Positions 41,002 through 53,963 of a stretch of DNA of 64,000 bases are shown in pieces. Source of the stretch: Diploscapter coronatus (taxonomy: Eukaryota; Nematoda; Chromadorea; Rhabditida; Rhabditidae); the NCBI GenBank assembly GCA_964036155.1, contig OZ038423.1, positions 65,239,249 to 65,303,248 on the forward strand, read 5' to 3'. How positions within the stretch are numbered: the first letter of the stretch is position 1; every line of letters begins with the position of its first letter. The notes beneath the pieces were generated by a model. The model was not told the DNA's origin and did no database searches. It worked only from the letters and a program-made list of their open reading frames with translations. The position numbers were made by a program, and so were the translations under genes.

Positions 41002-41388
41002 TTTGTGATGCAGCAGGAACGAGCAGCTCAGACTGCTAACCAACCGACCGACTGCAACTGATGAGTGGTGGGAAATGACAGAAATGAAATGGAGAAAGAA
41101 GCGAAGGAATTGTGCAACGTATGCAAAATTGGCATGATGAATGTCGACGGAAATAACATAACAAATACCAGATCAGAACCGGTATTACCAAGTTTCTTCC
41201 ACTCGATATCGGCCTGATCCAGGGAAAAGGTGAACCGGAAAAAAATTTGCCCGAAAAAAAAGTGAAAAATCGAAAACCCCGTGAAACTGCTGCTGAACTT
41301 CGCAAAAATCTTGCCGAAAAAACTTGGAACTCTTTAGTGCAAGCTCGGACAAGTCGACTAACAAACAAACGAACAGAAGCAAGCAAAA

Positions 41389-44300
41389 ATGGCAGCTCCA
41401 AATTTCGGTGACCTCGAATACATGAGAATTGTGGTCAAAGACCCCAACAAGTCCAGGTTGATGAGTGATGGTGAGTGCGTGGTATGTGGAATGAGCAGAA
41501 AAGACATGAAGCCGAACATGAGTACGAATGAGGAAATAGAGAGAATGTGATGTCATTTTTGTTCCAAAGAAAACTGAACTAATGATGATACTTTCAGCGG
41601 AAGTGGCCGAGATGGAGAAAGCAGGGCAGCTGCCATCGACTGTGGGCAAGGACGGAGCCAAACCGCGCGTCTACGCTGTCAAGGTAATCACTGCCCCAAT
41701 CCACGAACACTATGTGATTTTCAAACTGCCTGCAGACAAGCTTATGCAAGATTCGCTCGTCTCCATCTCGTCATTGATTCAAATAAATCGATCCCTTCCC
41801 ATCCATCCCCTCTTCCGAGTTTGAAAATTCCTACCCATTCCTGTCTAAAATTTGGATAGGTTCACTGGTCCCCATTCCAGTAGAATCGAGTTTTGCACAA
41901 AGTCTGTCTGTCGAAGTCAAACCTCAGAGTTACCTCGAACTGTCAAATCCCACACGCCTTTATACTATTCCCCGCTGACTTCGCTTCCTCTCTATCCTAC
42001 TCTATTTCATCTGTCTCGTGTCATGCATGATGACGTCGTGCGGTTTTCAAATAGAGTTCTTCAAGTAGTTGACCCCGACTAGGGCAAGCTCAGCTTGTTG
42101 TTCGATTAGGGCGTGTGTTATATACTTTGTTATACGTTGCTCGCGAAGGTTCACGAACAGATAGGTGCGGCACGTGAAGAAAAGCAAGACAAAAAATGTT
42201 CTTATAATCAAAAATAGCATGAGACGCAGACGATAAAAACAGCGGAGAAAAAATACAGAACGCATATCAGAGAGCACAGAGATAAAAAAAAAAACTGTCC
42301 ACGTACATGCGTGCATGAACAAAGTATAAACGCGCCCTTACAATGCGCTCGCGTATTCGGGCAAATACTGATACAGAGAAATGGAATCCCTAAATGAAAC
42401 TTCATTCTGCATTCATCCAAAAAAACTATGAAGACAAACTAATTTGCAGGATCCGGCTCTGAACCATGAATGCATCGTGATGCTAATGGAGAAGAAGTGC
42501 GGTTGCACGAGGCTGCCGAATGGAAAGAGACAGAGATGCAAGAAGCACGAGCGCAAGCACAAGGCAAAGAAGGCTCGGTCTGGAATGGTGCAGGACGATA
42601 ACTCCGACAGAATGTGAACAATGTCCCGTATTCATAAACGCACTGGGAGCTTCTCAGTCACTTTTTATCGCTGAAAAGAAAGATTGAGAGATGACTGGAA
42701 GTGATTATAGAGGAAAGAAGAAAAACTCTAACCTAGCGATATTCAAAGCGCGGAGGAATCCAAATTATTGTTCTTGAGCAGACTAAAAATCTATTCCAAT
42801 GATGAAAGATCAGAAAATAATGGATCTTGATGGCAGGGTTGTGAGCGGCCTGAAGAGAGTGGACGCGAGTGAGATGGAGGACGGTGACGACGATAAGATC
42901 GATGGGGCCTATACTCCCGTAAGGCTGGGAGGCTGAACTCGATGAAAAAGCGATATTTCCTCGAAAAGAGACTGCTTAAAACTATCCCTTTTTGCTCAAT
43001 TTCAATCAACGATTTCATTATTCAAGTTCGGTGCGCGGTGAACTGCTGCTCTCTGTCTAATAACTTTGAAAAAAAATTTCTCAACTTTTTAATCCGAGAA
43101 ATTTTTTGATCGAGTTGTATAAATTTGTGCGGACTTTATATGAAAGAGGTGAAATACGTGGTAGGCGAATCGTTATCATAGTTCAGAATCCGTTCGTACA
43201 TTTCGCGAATGTGGTCTAGTTTTCGAAATACAGGGTGGTTAATAAGTATTGTTGACAACTTTACAACGCCGTTTGCATAAATGACGTCGTTTTTTATAAT
43301 TTATTTTTTATTTTTATGAAATCGCCGTGCTTTATTTTAGTTGTTTATCTGAGTTTTAAAAAATTTCAGTTGTTAATTTCCGAATGGCAGCCCCGAGTAC
43401 AAAGCGCTTTAAAATCATCGAATTTCACAAGCAAAAACAGTAATTCAACAACCGCTCGGCTGCTCAAAATGTTGCGACAAGTGGTCTCATGCCACATCAA
43501 ACGATTCAAGGAGATTGGCTCTATTTCTGACAGATCTCGTTCCGGTCGCCCCAAATCTTTCAACGTCACCAGAGCCAAGAAACTTATCAGGATGCGAATT
43601 AAGCAAAATCCTAAAAGGTCAATCCGAAAAGTGGCTCAAAAGCTGAACACCAGTCACACAGCTACCCGTTCAATCGTCACATAGAACCTCAAGCTCAAGC
43701 CCTACAAGCTCTAAAACTTTCACGACCTGGCTCCCAATGGTATGGCCGTACGGGTTCAAAGATGCAAGCAGTTACTGCAACGATTTCCTGCCGGCACGCA
43801 CTCGACTATTTTGTTCAACGATAAGAAATTCTTCGCTGTGCTACACTGTGGAAGCTGTCATCAACCGTCAAAACGACTGTATTATTGCTCCAGATGTCTC
43901 TGCTGCCAATTCAAGTGGTCGAAACATCGGAAGGAAAACTCATCCTACATCTGTGATGGTTTGAACAGTCACGACTTCGAACGAAAAATTGTCATTGACC
44001 TTCGTTAAGGAAGGGCTGAAAATCAACAAAGAAGTCTACCAAGATGCGATCTTCGAGGATATTCTCCTTCCATGGACCCAAACCCACTTCAGACAACATC
44101 CCTGGATCTATCAATAAGATTCCATCTCCTCCCACAAAGCCAAATCCGTGCAACAATGGTCCCACGCAAATATGCCGGATTTCATCGACTCCTCTCAATG
44201 GCCTCCCATTCCTTCGATTTGAACCCCTAAATTATAGCATATGGAATGATTTGCAGAAAAAGACTTGCTCGACATCCCACACCACTTTGGAATTTCTCAA

Positions 44301-47300
44301 ACGAGTTTTGACGAAAGCCTGGGCCGATCGCGACCTGAACTTCATCCGAAATTCAGTTGACTCATTCCCTCGTGAACTCAGGCGCTGTATCAAAACCAAT
44401 GGGGGTTATTTTGAAAATTGTTAATTGATTTTTGTTTCTGAAGACTTAAATAAATTATTTATAAAAAGCAGCTTTTCATTTGAACGCTTATTCCATTTTT
44501 ACGGTGAAAAATATTTTGTCAACAATACTTATTAACCACCCTGTAATGCGATCCCGATATTAAAAATAGCGATATTTGAGGGTTTCAAGAGAAATGTCCG
44601 ATTGTAAAGTTTGAGAGAAAAATCAACTGTGTATCAGACAATAACAATTTTCCATGATTATCAATTAGGAACCCTGTAAAATGAGTCAGAAAAAAGTAGC
44701 GATAAGAACGCATAATTCAAATGTTATGTTAATTTTGGTATTTTAGCATTTTCTAGGTCTAGCGTTGAGAAGCTATGAATCTCAGCGTATTTTTAGGACA
44801 TGCTCTACACACTCGGTCCGACTGGAGTGCCCGTGTACGCAGAAGTCAGCACCGCCAACAATCCCAACGGTAGATTCTAAAGACAGCAGTCTGGAAAAGT
44901 AGCTGCAATAGTCGCATCGTTGCATGTGAAATAATATGAGAAAAAAATGTTTTTAACCAAACCCTATCCTCTTTCGCATGTAAAGATGCCACGATGCAAC
45001 TGCTTTCTTTAAATTGTCCTAAATGCCAATGACCTGACGATCTAACGAGCTTAGACCATATAAGAATTATCCTCAAAATATATAACCGCTTGCAGCCGCG
45101 CCCAGAGCTCCCAAGGATATGCCCACCACCGACGGAATTCTCATCAGAGGCCCTATGGGTAAGACTATTGATGATTACGATAACTATTACGTACTTGAAA
45201 AAAGACCATCACTGAAAATTTTGAAAGCCTATAATAATCCAGCAATTATGTTGTCAAAAATGTTGAAGAATGAATTTCCGATTGCCCTCAGTTCATTCTG
45301 GCCGACAAGATTCCGAAGAGGAAAGACGGCAAGAATCGCTACGCCAACTTCACCAATGGAAAACTCGTCAAGGACAAGAACAGCGAGCACATCTTCGTCT
45401 CTGCCGATGGACCGCGGGTATTTGAGACGGAAGTTTGAAAGTTGAATGATTTTATGAAATTCATGGTTCAAGACAAGAAAGGAGAAGAATAGCGAGAAAT
45501 AAGTGAAAAGGATTTCATAAAATTCAATGTCTGAATCTATAAAAGGCTGAGCTTTCTCACACTGAAAGTCGGAATTTAAAAAAAATAAAACTCACGGTCG
45601 TTTATAGATTTGGATAAAAAGGTCAGATATACATTCCAAAATTATATATAACTACAATAGTAATCGATGATTTCTCAGTTGGATGCGCCAGTCCAGTTGA
45701 ATGAGCTGCAGAAGCTGCTGGTCGAATCAAACGTGGCCTGCGCAGCCGAGATCGGACCGAAGGGGATGTGTGAGATGAGAGCCATTTCTGGGGCGCAGAA
45801 GAATGCAGACGCACCCATTGGCGTGGTCGTTACTGAGAACGGAAAGGCCTACTTCTGCCAGGTTGGAGGTAAGAAAAGAGATAAAATGACGATCGGGGAT
45901 AGTGAAACCTATTCGAATTCGCAGGAAATTAGTTGAGTTTACCTGTGGAAAATGTCCGAGAGAATTCGAAATCTCGAAAAACATAACACGCACTTGTACT
46001 TAAGGGGCGCCTCTCGGAGCCGGCGAAACCGCGCAGTACCTGGCCACATATGACAAGAACGCTCCGCCCGACACTGTGCTCGCGAAGGTGCTCATCAAGG
46101 ATGACAAGGCACAAGCCTACACTCCTGCACAGGTAATAATCAAGGGAAAAGATGAGGATGTGAATTTGAAGTGAACAACTGTGCGATCTAGGCTTCTTTA
46201 CATAGAGGAACATAAGCGTCCTTTTCACTACAGGCAGCGAACATGAAGAACGAGAAATTCCGTGGAATCGTTGTGATGGGCAACAAAAGACAGCCTGTGT
46301 ATGTGCCTGGGGCAAATCCGACTGAGGCTGAGATCAAAGCTGGTGAGTTGGAGCGACTGAATCTATGGAGAAAACATTCAGAATTCGATACCCAAACCAT
46401 TTTTTCTAATTCAAAAGTGTTCCATCCCGGATTTCTATATATTTTTCATCGACTTATCAAACCCAATTTTAGTGTCGTAAAAATTTTCGCGTAGTTTTTG
46501 TTTAAAAGTCGATGATATTTCGAGGAAGCATAAATACGCAAAGAGGGTTTAATTTGAACGATTCCAGCGATCGCGAGGGCAGAGGCTTTGCAGTCCAAGT
46601 GGCCCGAGATTTTTGCGGGTGCGGTATCGTTCTCTTCAAATTGCATGCAGCTCACTACATCTTCACACGATCAAACCATTCTCTTCCAAATACATTTTAA
46701 AGCTTGCTCTTCCACAACGACCTAATATGCAATCTATGAAGAGAACTACAAACTATTTGGAGGAAAGGAAATTACATGAGCCACTTTCTTCAGCTGACGC
46801 CGCTACCAAGTCGAAACTCGCTGGGACGTCTGTGGACCAAGCAAAGCTTGCAATCAAGGAATCCGAAGGCGACGCTGCTAGTGTGGCATTTATGAATGCG
46901 AATGAAGGATTCCGTCAGAGCTCGGTCTTCATGTACAAGAACAAAGGCGGTGCACCCGGAGCGGGAGCTGCAGGTGAGCAACTTGGAGAATGCACGACTT
47001 GTAAATCCGGACAGAGCGTAATCCAAAAGTCTCGAGTACATCGTACAGTCATGCGCATAGAAAGAGGTCGATACATTGCGGGAACATGAATTGAAAAGAT
47101 AATTAGTTGAAGAAGATAGCACACGTGCAAAAATCTATGACATCATACAAGGAAAGAGGATAGGAAAAAGTGATTATTTAGGCCTATGAAATGATTGTCG
47201 CCTTGAGGAGATAATTCTAGAAAATAAGATTCCAGTCTATTCCACCGCTCTCATAAAATTGCCTGTACAGAGTAGGATTGTGTATTACCAGATGAAATAA

Positions 47301-47500
47301 GTCGTAGTTTTCGGATGGTGTGATTACGAGTCGTATGCCATTGACTATCTAAATTAACTTTTGCAGGTGGAGGAGGTGCGGCAGTTGCCGGAGGGGCTGA
47401 AGGTTGTCCCCCTGGTACAGGACCTAGCGATGTGCGCAGTGTGGCTTTCGGTATGAATGGATATCAGTACGAACCGCAGAGCAAGTACCTGAATCGGTAG
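41389..47500 (+). CDS. unrecognised protein with two alternative ends
   Basis: Exons 41389-41470 and 41598-41683 (MAAPNFGDLEYM..., phase 0 end) can join either 42450-42617 (TGA; ends in a Cys/Lys-rich tail with KKCGCTRL) or the series 44797-44869, 45096-45190, 45292-45417, 45679-45868, 46005-46132, 46234-46342, 46568-46618, 46794-46973 and 47367-47500 (TAG). Both continuations start in phase 0. The long form is 417 aa, with a Gly/Ala-rich stretch before its end; the short form is about 139 codons. No domain recognised. AATAAA follows at about 47651. The intron between the two ends contains the mariner element 43231-44543. Confidence 0.65.
43231..44543 (+). mobile_element. Tc1/mariner element, inactive
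   Basis: Ends are CAGGGTGGTTAATAAGTATT and its inverse complement, about 28 bp, flanked by TA at 43229-43230 and 44544-44545. The length of 1,313 bp is typical. The interior holds a decayed transposase (separate entry). It sits in the intron of the gene at 41389-47500, in the same orientation. Confidence 0.93.
43384..44424 (+). pseudogene. broken Tc1/mariner transposase
   Basis: Pieces of one transposase lie in different frames: an N-terminal helix-turn-helix part (FKEIGSISDRSRSGRPKS), then VEAVINRQNDCIIAPDVSAA near 43850, and a C-terminal part (HANMPDFIDSSQWPP). At least two frameshifts and several stops separate them, so it cannot make a working enzyme. Confidence 0.88.
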
Positions 47501-48609
47501 CCCGTCTGCCCTGCTTCTGTCAAATCTCACCCTTCCTCTCTTCATCTCCATTTCCGCTCCCTATTCTTCACTCACACATTCATTCACCAATCACCCACAC
47601 ACAACTCGTCTCCCCATTTCCTGCAAACTGACTTTTGACTTTGGGGAGTGAATAAAGGTCATCAAACACACTGTAATGAGCTGATAGAACACGAAAAATA
47701 GAGGAGAACAATAGTGAAACTTCCATCATTTATTCGATTAGCAACATGATAGTCACTTTATAGTTCAAAGGATCAATCGCGAAATACCTATAGACAGGCT
47801 CGGTATCTTTCCGCCGAGCTGCAAAATTTGAGCTTTTCCATTTTCGCTTAGTTTCGAAGAGTCACAATTTATTTTGAGTTCGCAAGTCCCGCCCGCTCTG
47901 TGAAGTCAAAGTCAAAGCGATTGTTCGTCAAAATTTCTAGAAATTTTGTGGATATCGATTTTAAAATGATGAAAGATTCAAATTGGCTGCGATTATGATG
48001 GATTTAAGTGTGATCCAGGGATCCTGATTGTGAGTGTTAACAAAGGAGCGATATATTTTTGGCATAATTTGTGCAAATAAATGCGCGTTAATTTCGCAAA
48101 AATGAAGCCCTACATTATTACTTGCAGATCTTTTTCTGAATCCAGTATAAAGCATGATCGAAATCAGTTAATTGTCAGAATATACGCACATTAGTCTAGT
48201 AAAACTAGCTTGTTTTTCGATGGAGTTTCTTCACTCAAATTAATACTTTGTAGGTAGTAGTATTATTTCAATTACAATTAGTCAGAATTTTCAAATATCC
48301 ACAAGGTGATTTTAATAGTATAATTGGTGTGCGTAGACTGTATTCTGACAACAGTAATGCATGAGTTTTATCTTACAAGACAAGATGCTACACTTTGATA
48401 TCGGCTATCTTCGAACAGAATGAACAAAGGTTTTTATTGAACATTCGATAAATTATACAAATTTTCGAAATGCATTTGAATTAACAAAGTAAAATGAATA
48501 AACTGATTCAAGTAAGAAAAAACTAAGCAATCGTGGGCTGTATAAACTTTGCCTATACATATAGAACATCTTTCCACGTTTTACCACAATTTCAGACCAG
48601 TCTTTTGGC

Positions 48610-51258
48610 TCATAATGGTAAAATACTAGACGAGCGCAGTTGCTTCGAACCATGAGATATAACTTTGACTGATTCTTTTTTAGTCGATGATATAGTAGTG
48701 TTGCTCTTCTAAAATTATCCCTTTTCTTTTACATGCATATATACATAAACTACCTTAACCAATCCTCTCACTAAGAAAAACAGCGGAATTATCTGGAGGC
48801 ATGGTCCAGCTTGGTAAATAAAAGTAAAAATATTCTGAAAGTTTCTATTAATGCTTTCTTGGTAGAAAATTTAACATTCTAGTGTGGATCCATTTCCTAT
48901 GTTAGAAAAGTATACTGCTCAAGGTTTATTCAGAAAACAATTCCTAGTTTTACAGTTGCTCTTTCTAAGCACATGACGCGAAAGGGGTATTTTGGTTCCT
49001 TAAAGCACGATTAGCCGAGTAATATTCTCAAAAATTCAAAGTAACATTCATGTGCCTCTTATTCGACTCAAAAATTATTATCGTTTATGTAAATAATGGT
49101 AAGGTCGAAGGATTCATTATTTAGAACGTTCCTTTAGGATTTATCAGCGCATATTTTCAGGGTATATGTTGGTAAAATAGACCTTTCCATTTCTTTTGTT
49201 ATTTAATATGAAAATTTGTTATTAATAATGCTTACGACTATATTATGTATCATATTCCTTAACGAAGGTGCATCATCGATCAAACATTCATCTAAAATAT
49301 TCAAGTAAGTTCTCTCAAACTTCTAACTTCGAAGCTATGAAACTAGTTAATTTATTCTATGACTTATACAAAAGGACAAAATAGCTTAGGAATTATAAAT
49401 TTCATTTAAATTGTCTTTGAATAAGTCATTTTGTACTCGCTGTAACGAATCTCGGCACTTTAAACCAGAGATTGGTTACAAATATAAACGAATGTGTGAT
49501 TTGATGTATTAACCAAGTTTGAGGAGTCAACTATTTACACAGATTCGTCCTCTTAATAGACTCATTACATATGGAAAATTATTACAACGAAAACATAATT
49601 AATTTTGTACTGGATGTTTAAGATATCGAAGTTAAAAGATTAAGAAAACGTCCTACCTATATATGTATGTTTCTGATTGTCCCGAACAAAGCAGAAATTG
49701 TATAGTCGAACAAAAATAAAATCATTTACTACCACTTCGCATAAAATCTAAACATTATACATATTCATTTTCAACATAATGTGGTGCAACATTGACCAGG
49801 CTAACTTACATGCACTGTTAGGTATCGATTTAAGCGTCGTTCAGAATTTCTTGCACTTTGGCTCAGATTGCCATACGAATTAAAACACCGCTTTAGATAA
49901 ATAAACGCGGCAATGCTGATTATTGTCTGAGCATAACTTGCTATGATTGGAACTATTAGTGAATAAAATTTCTAAAAATTATCTACATAATTGACATTAA
50001 TATTTTTTTATTTTGATAATAATATTCGTTTAACTTACAACCCATTGACCAAGAGCCGTTACATATCGTATATCAACAATTTGATATTTGTTCAACCAAG
50101 TAATTGCAAAATCAATTAGTTCGGGGATACAGCCGAAAATAATATGAAATCCGACAAATATCCAAAATATAATGACAAATAGCTTAGTTATTTTTTCGTC
50201 GCGGCGACTAAATTGAATCATTTTGTATCAAAGCTGGCATATCCATGTGGGAGAATTTCTAACAGTGAAAATGTCCTAGCTCTATGTATCGCAACTGCAG
50301 TCGAAACGAATCTTATGGGCATCATTAACCATGTATCTTCAAGAATACCAAATAACTCACCCAATAATGCCTACAATTCTATTTGTCAGCCGTCAATGCC
50401 AAATTTTAACTATATTAGATTTAAGTCAACTTTATATGTCAAATAACTTCAAAATAAAATGGTATTTTATAGTTATTTGGAAAGTTGCGATAGAAAAGTC
50501 GAAACATTATGGCGAAATAATGTATGGAAAACTACAATAATACGACCCATACTATTTCACAAAATGTTGACATTTTTCTGTAGCAACGTAGATGGTATTT
50601 TAAACGATTCGCTTAAACTAGATAAATATTGATTGATATAAGTGGATAGAATTTAGAATTATGTTACCGTGTATGCGTTATCATCTTGGCAGCAGGAGTA
50701 AAAAATTTTACGATAGATAAACAACGAAAACTAAAGTATTATCCTGCTTCAATGCATATATTGAAAATTGCATAATAAAAAAAATAATAATATAAAACTT
50801 ACCTGTATGAATGAACAGGTAAAAGAGAATATATTTAGAATAAGTAAGATGACTATTAATTTTTCGAATTGTGAAAAACGTTCACATTTTCGAAATAACT
50901 GATACATCATAAATATGCCGATAAAAATCGGAATTAATACGATGCTATACAAAATGGCCGAGATTTGCAACCCTATAGATGAATTTATTCTTTGAAGATA
51001 GCATCGATATAAAATTAATGAACTAACCTATCATATTAAATTTATCTCCATGAAGTATGATAGTTTTCCACGCAATGATGAAGTTGTAAAGTAACATATC
51101 TGATGTTAAAATTTCTAAAATTGTAAATCGTTACTGAGGTTCATAAAAAAAAAATCAATGCAGAATAGTATTTAAGAATAAGTAAACGGAAAAATTAATT
51201 CACCTTTACAAAAACCATAATCCGTTGCATTAGGCGTAGGTTCAAGGCACCAAGACAT
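48610..51258 (-). pseudogene. 7TM receptor copy 2, nonsense mutation
   Basis: Exons match copy 1: 51204-51258, 51028-51114, 50803-50972, 50668-50730, 50039-50275, 49810-49971, 48754-48834 and 48610-48708. Open except that the exon 50039-50275 has TGA (forward TCA at 50228-50230) where copy 1 has CGA in its CRFRYK motif. This removes everything after the first two transmembrane segments. The other exons remain open and in phase, so the stop is probably young, or an error. Confidence 0.75.
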
Positions 51259-51531
51259 TCGATTCTGCGAATTATTTCTCTAATGATAGTAATAAATCTG
51301 TAGAATAATAATTTGAGAAAAATGATCTCAATACAGTACGATTTAGAAAGGGTAGCGCTTTCGAAACAAAAGTGGCAAAACTTGAAATGGATCAAGTGAC
51401 AGTGCAAGACGTTGCTTAGGGAATCAGTTTTATATTTATAGTACTCGCCTAACTTATAATTTAATGTAGTTTCAGTTTCAACATTCCAATTATGCTCGTT
51501 CTATGTCTTGCAAAGCTTTATTAAATTTGTA

Positions 51532-51712
51532 TATTATGGACTGTGAAGAAGTAGATATTGCACACTTTTTGCATCTCTCCTCTCCTAGGCTCAACCTTCT
51601 CGAAATAGCATTCGCCCTGAAGAGACGGAAGAGATAGCAAAGAAAAGGGAGAAGGAAAGGGGAAGAAGAGGCGTGACTCGTGCAAAACCTATTTCCTCGC
51701 AGTGCATGATAT
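51532..51712 (+). mobile_element. MITE copy 2 (TTATGGACTG ends), internal deletion
   Basis: The left end TA-TTATGGACTG is intact. The right end is degenerate (CAGTGCATGATAT), and about 25 bases seen in copy 3 near the right end are missing. Confidence 0.75.
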
Positions 51713-52119
51713 CAGAGTTGCAAAAGGTGCGATTAGAAAATTGACTTATCAGATAAGTAAAAATTGCACCTGCGTTAAGATTTGTTTGTCAGTTCAGAAA
51801 ATTAATTAGTTTAGGAATTAGGTGATGTGCTGAAATCACGTCATAATTTATCATCAGGGCTGTTTACGGTACGCTATCTTACTGCACCGCCAATATTCCT
51901 GTCCATCATGTGGATTCTAAAACAGTAATTCCATGCACAAAATAGTTTTGTCATTGTCTATGAGATATGTATCAAGATCTCTATGAGTTCCTTACAACTA
52001 TGAAGAATATCGTGATACGGTATGATATCAGTAATCTGTGGAACATCGGGGTCTGATCATTTTCCGACATTTCCGTGGAATGATTGTCGCATTGATACTA
52101 TCATCAAAAAGTGACTCTT

Positions 52120-53960
52120 CATAATTTGTAAAATTTTTATGCTCCATTTTATCAGAAATTTCGAAAATGTATTGATAATTTCCTCGAAGAATGTTTCTTT
52201 GATTTTTTAATTCGATCTTTACCGCTCAAATAAACTCATTTCTTTAATATTTTTCATATTCAACAGGCCTTTGTGTATAAAACGAAATCATTCAAGGAAA
52301 GACAAAACGTATTCGATACTTCACACTTCAATTCTAGTTGAGTTAATCAGACGACAGTCCTAATTTGCAAAGAGAGAAACTTTTTTTTTTTTAAATGAGA
52401 CGGCATTCTGATTCCGAACAGCAAAAATTATGAGTTTTTAGTGATTTTCGTTCATGCTTTTATCAGCGATCGAAAGAAAAACATTTAGTATAAAAAATAC
52501 GAAGACTATTGCCAATATATACGAAATTATTAATTTAATGATGATTTCGTATAGATTAGATTAGAATAATCAAACTCCGATAATGTATTGGACTAATTAA
52601 ACATTGAATCAATAAATTTACGATGAAAATGGTGATTCAGAATAAGACATTTTTTACATTTTATATAGTAGATAGAAAAGGAAAGGTTAACTCGTAAAGA
52701 AATTCAGATATCTCTATTTTAATTGTCAATTTTTATGCAGATTCCCTAAAATTAATCAGGATTTTTTTTATCATCGAGCCATTATAATTAACATCTGCCG
52801 CTCATTATTTTGCAAAAAAAAAGATTTTTTAAAGTAAAATTAAATGAAAAAATCAAACTGGCATTTATTGATAAGATCTCATTAAGGAATTGCCCATTTT
52901 TGTAAATTTCCAAGCAGTTAGACTTTGGTTAAAATAGGTAATAAATTAATACAGATCTAAAGTCGAAAGAAATATTCAAGGGAAAGAACTCGCTTCGATA
53001 AATGAGGATAAGAACGAACTTCTAGTATTTATTGAAAACGTAAAAAAAGAATAAATTAGACAAATTGCATCAAGCTCTGGCGTTTAAAAGAATTTAAAAA
53101 GTGTTAATTGATATCACAGAAATCTATCGATATTCTAAAATTTTGCATGATATCACAAGATGATGTAAGATCTTCAAAAATACATAAAGGCACCATAAAT
53201 TTCGAGATTTAGAAGTTACTGTGGAATTTCAATAAAACATGAAAAAAGATTTTAAAAAAAGTTTTCTAAAGAAAAGTAAAAAATGACTCGAAGATAAAGA
53301 AATATCTAGGCAAATGACTTCGATTTTGAAAGTTCATAAATTAAAACTTCAAACACCCCTGATAAAATTGTAGGAAAAATTAAAAATTCTCGTTACTCAT
53401 CCAAATCGAAGGGGTACTGTTGGGTGTTTTACCTCTTCCTGTCGATTTCTGTCTGATTGGAGGAGAATCGGAATCGAATGGATTCGTGGACTTCATTGAA
53501 AATGTCCAAAATTGTAGCCATCTAACAGATGACCCATAAATTTTTTTTAATAATCTTCTATTATAAATAATGACACGACTAAAGTCAATAACATCAACAA
53601 GTTGAGGAATGAATGATTTATTATCATCACTAGATCTCAGTTAGATCATAGTTCTGATGGTCCATCACTGGTCACAGACTACTCACTACATACGAGTGAC
53701 TACTTAACCCCGTCGAAAGTCTCTCGCCTTGTAACTGACGCGTATAACTTTGACTTTCAATCCTAGTTTGCAATCTTCAGGATTCTTCTGATCCTACTTC
53801 ATCAAATTGTCAAGCGCTACATTGTAAAACATTGAGGAATACCCAATTTTCTCGAGTTTCGCTATGATCTTGTTCAAATTTTGAAAGCATTTCGAGAGTT
53901 GAATCATCAAGAAGCTTTATTTGATGAAAATTCATATCTCCAAAAATGATTAATTGAACT
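52120..53960. other. intergenic, no gene seen
   Basis: Very AT-rich with poly(A) and poly(T) runs; no exon-like open frames on either strand. Confidence 0.5.
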
Positions 53961-53963
53961 AAA

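Larger units (their letters stand above)
47955..52100. repeat. segmental duplication, copy 2
   Basis: The same block as 8345-12545, direct orientation, about 39.6 kb away. It includes the receptor pseudogene and ends in MITE copy 2 and a receptor-proximal stretch. Confidence 0.85.
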
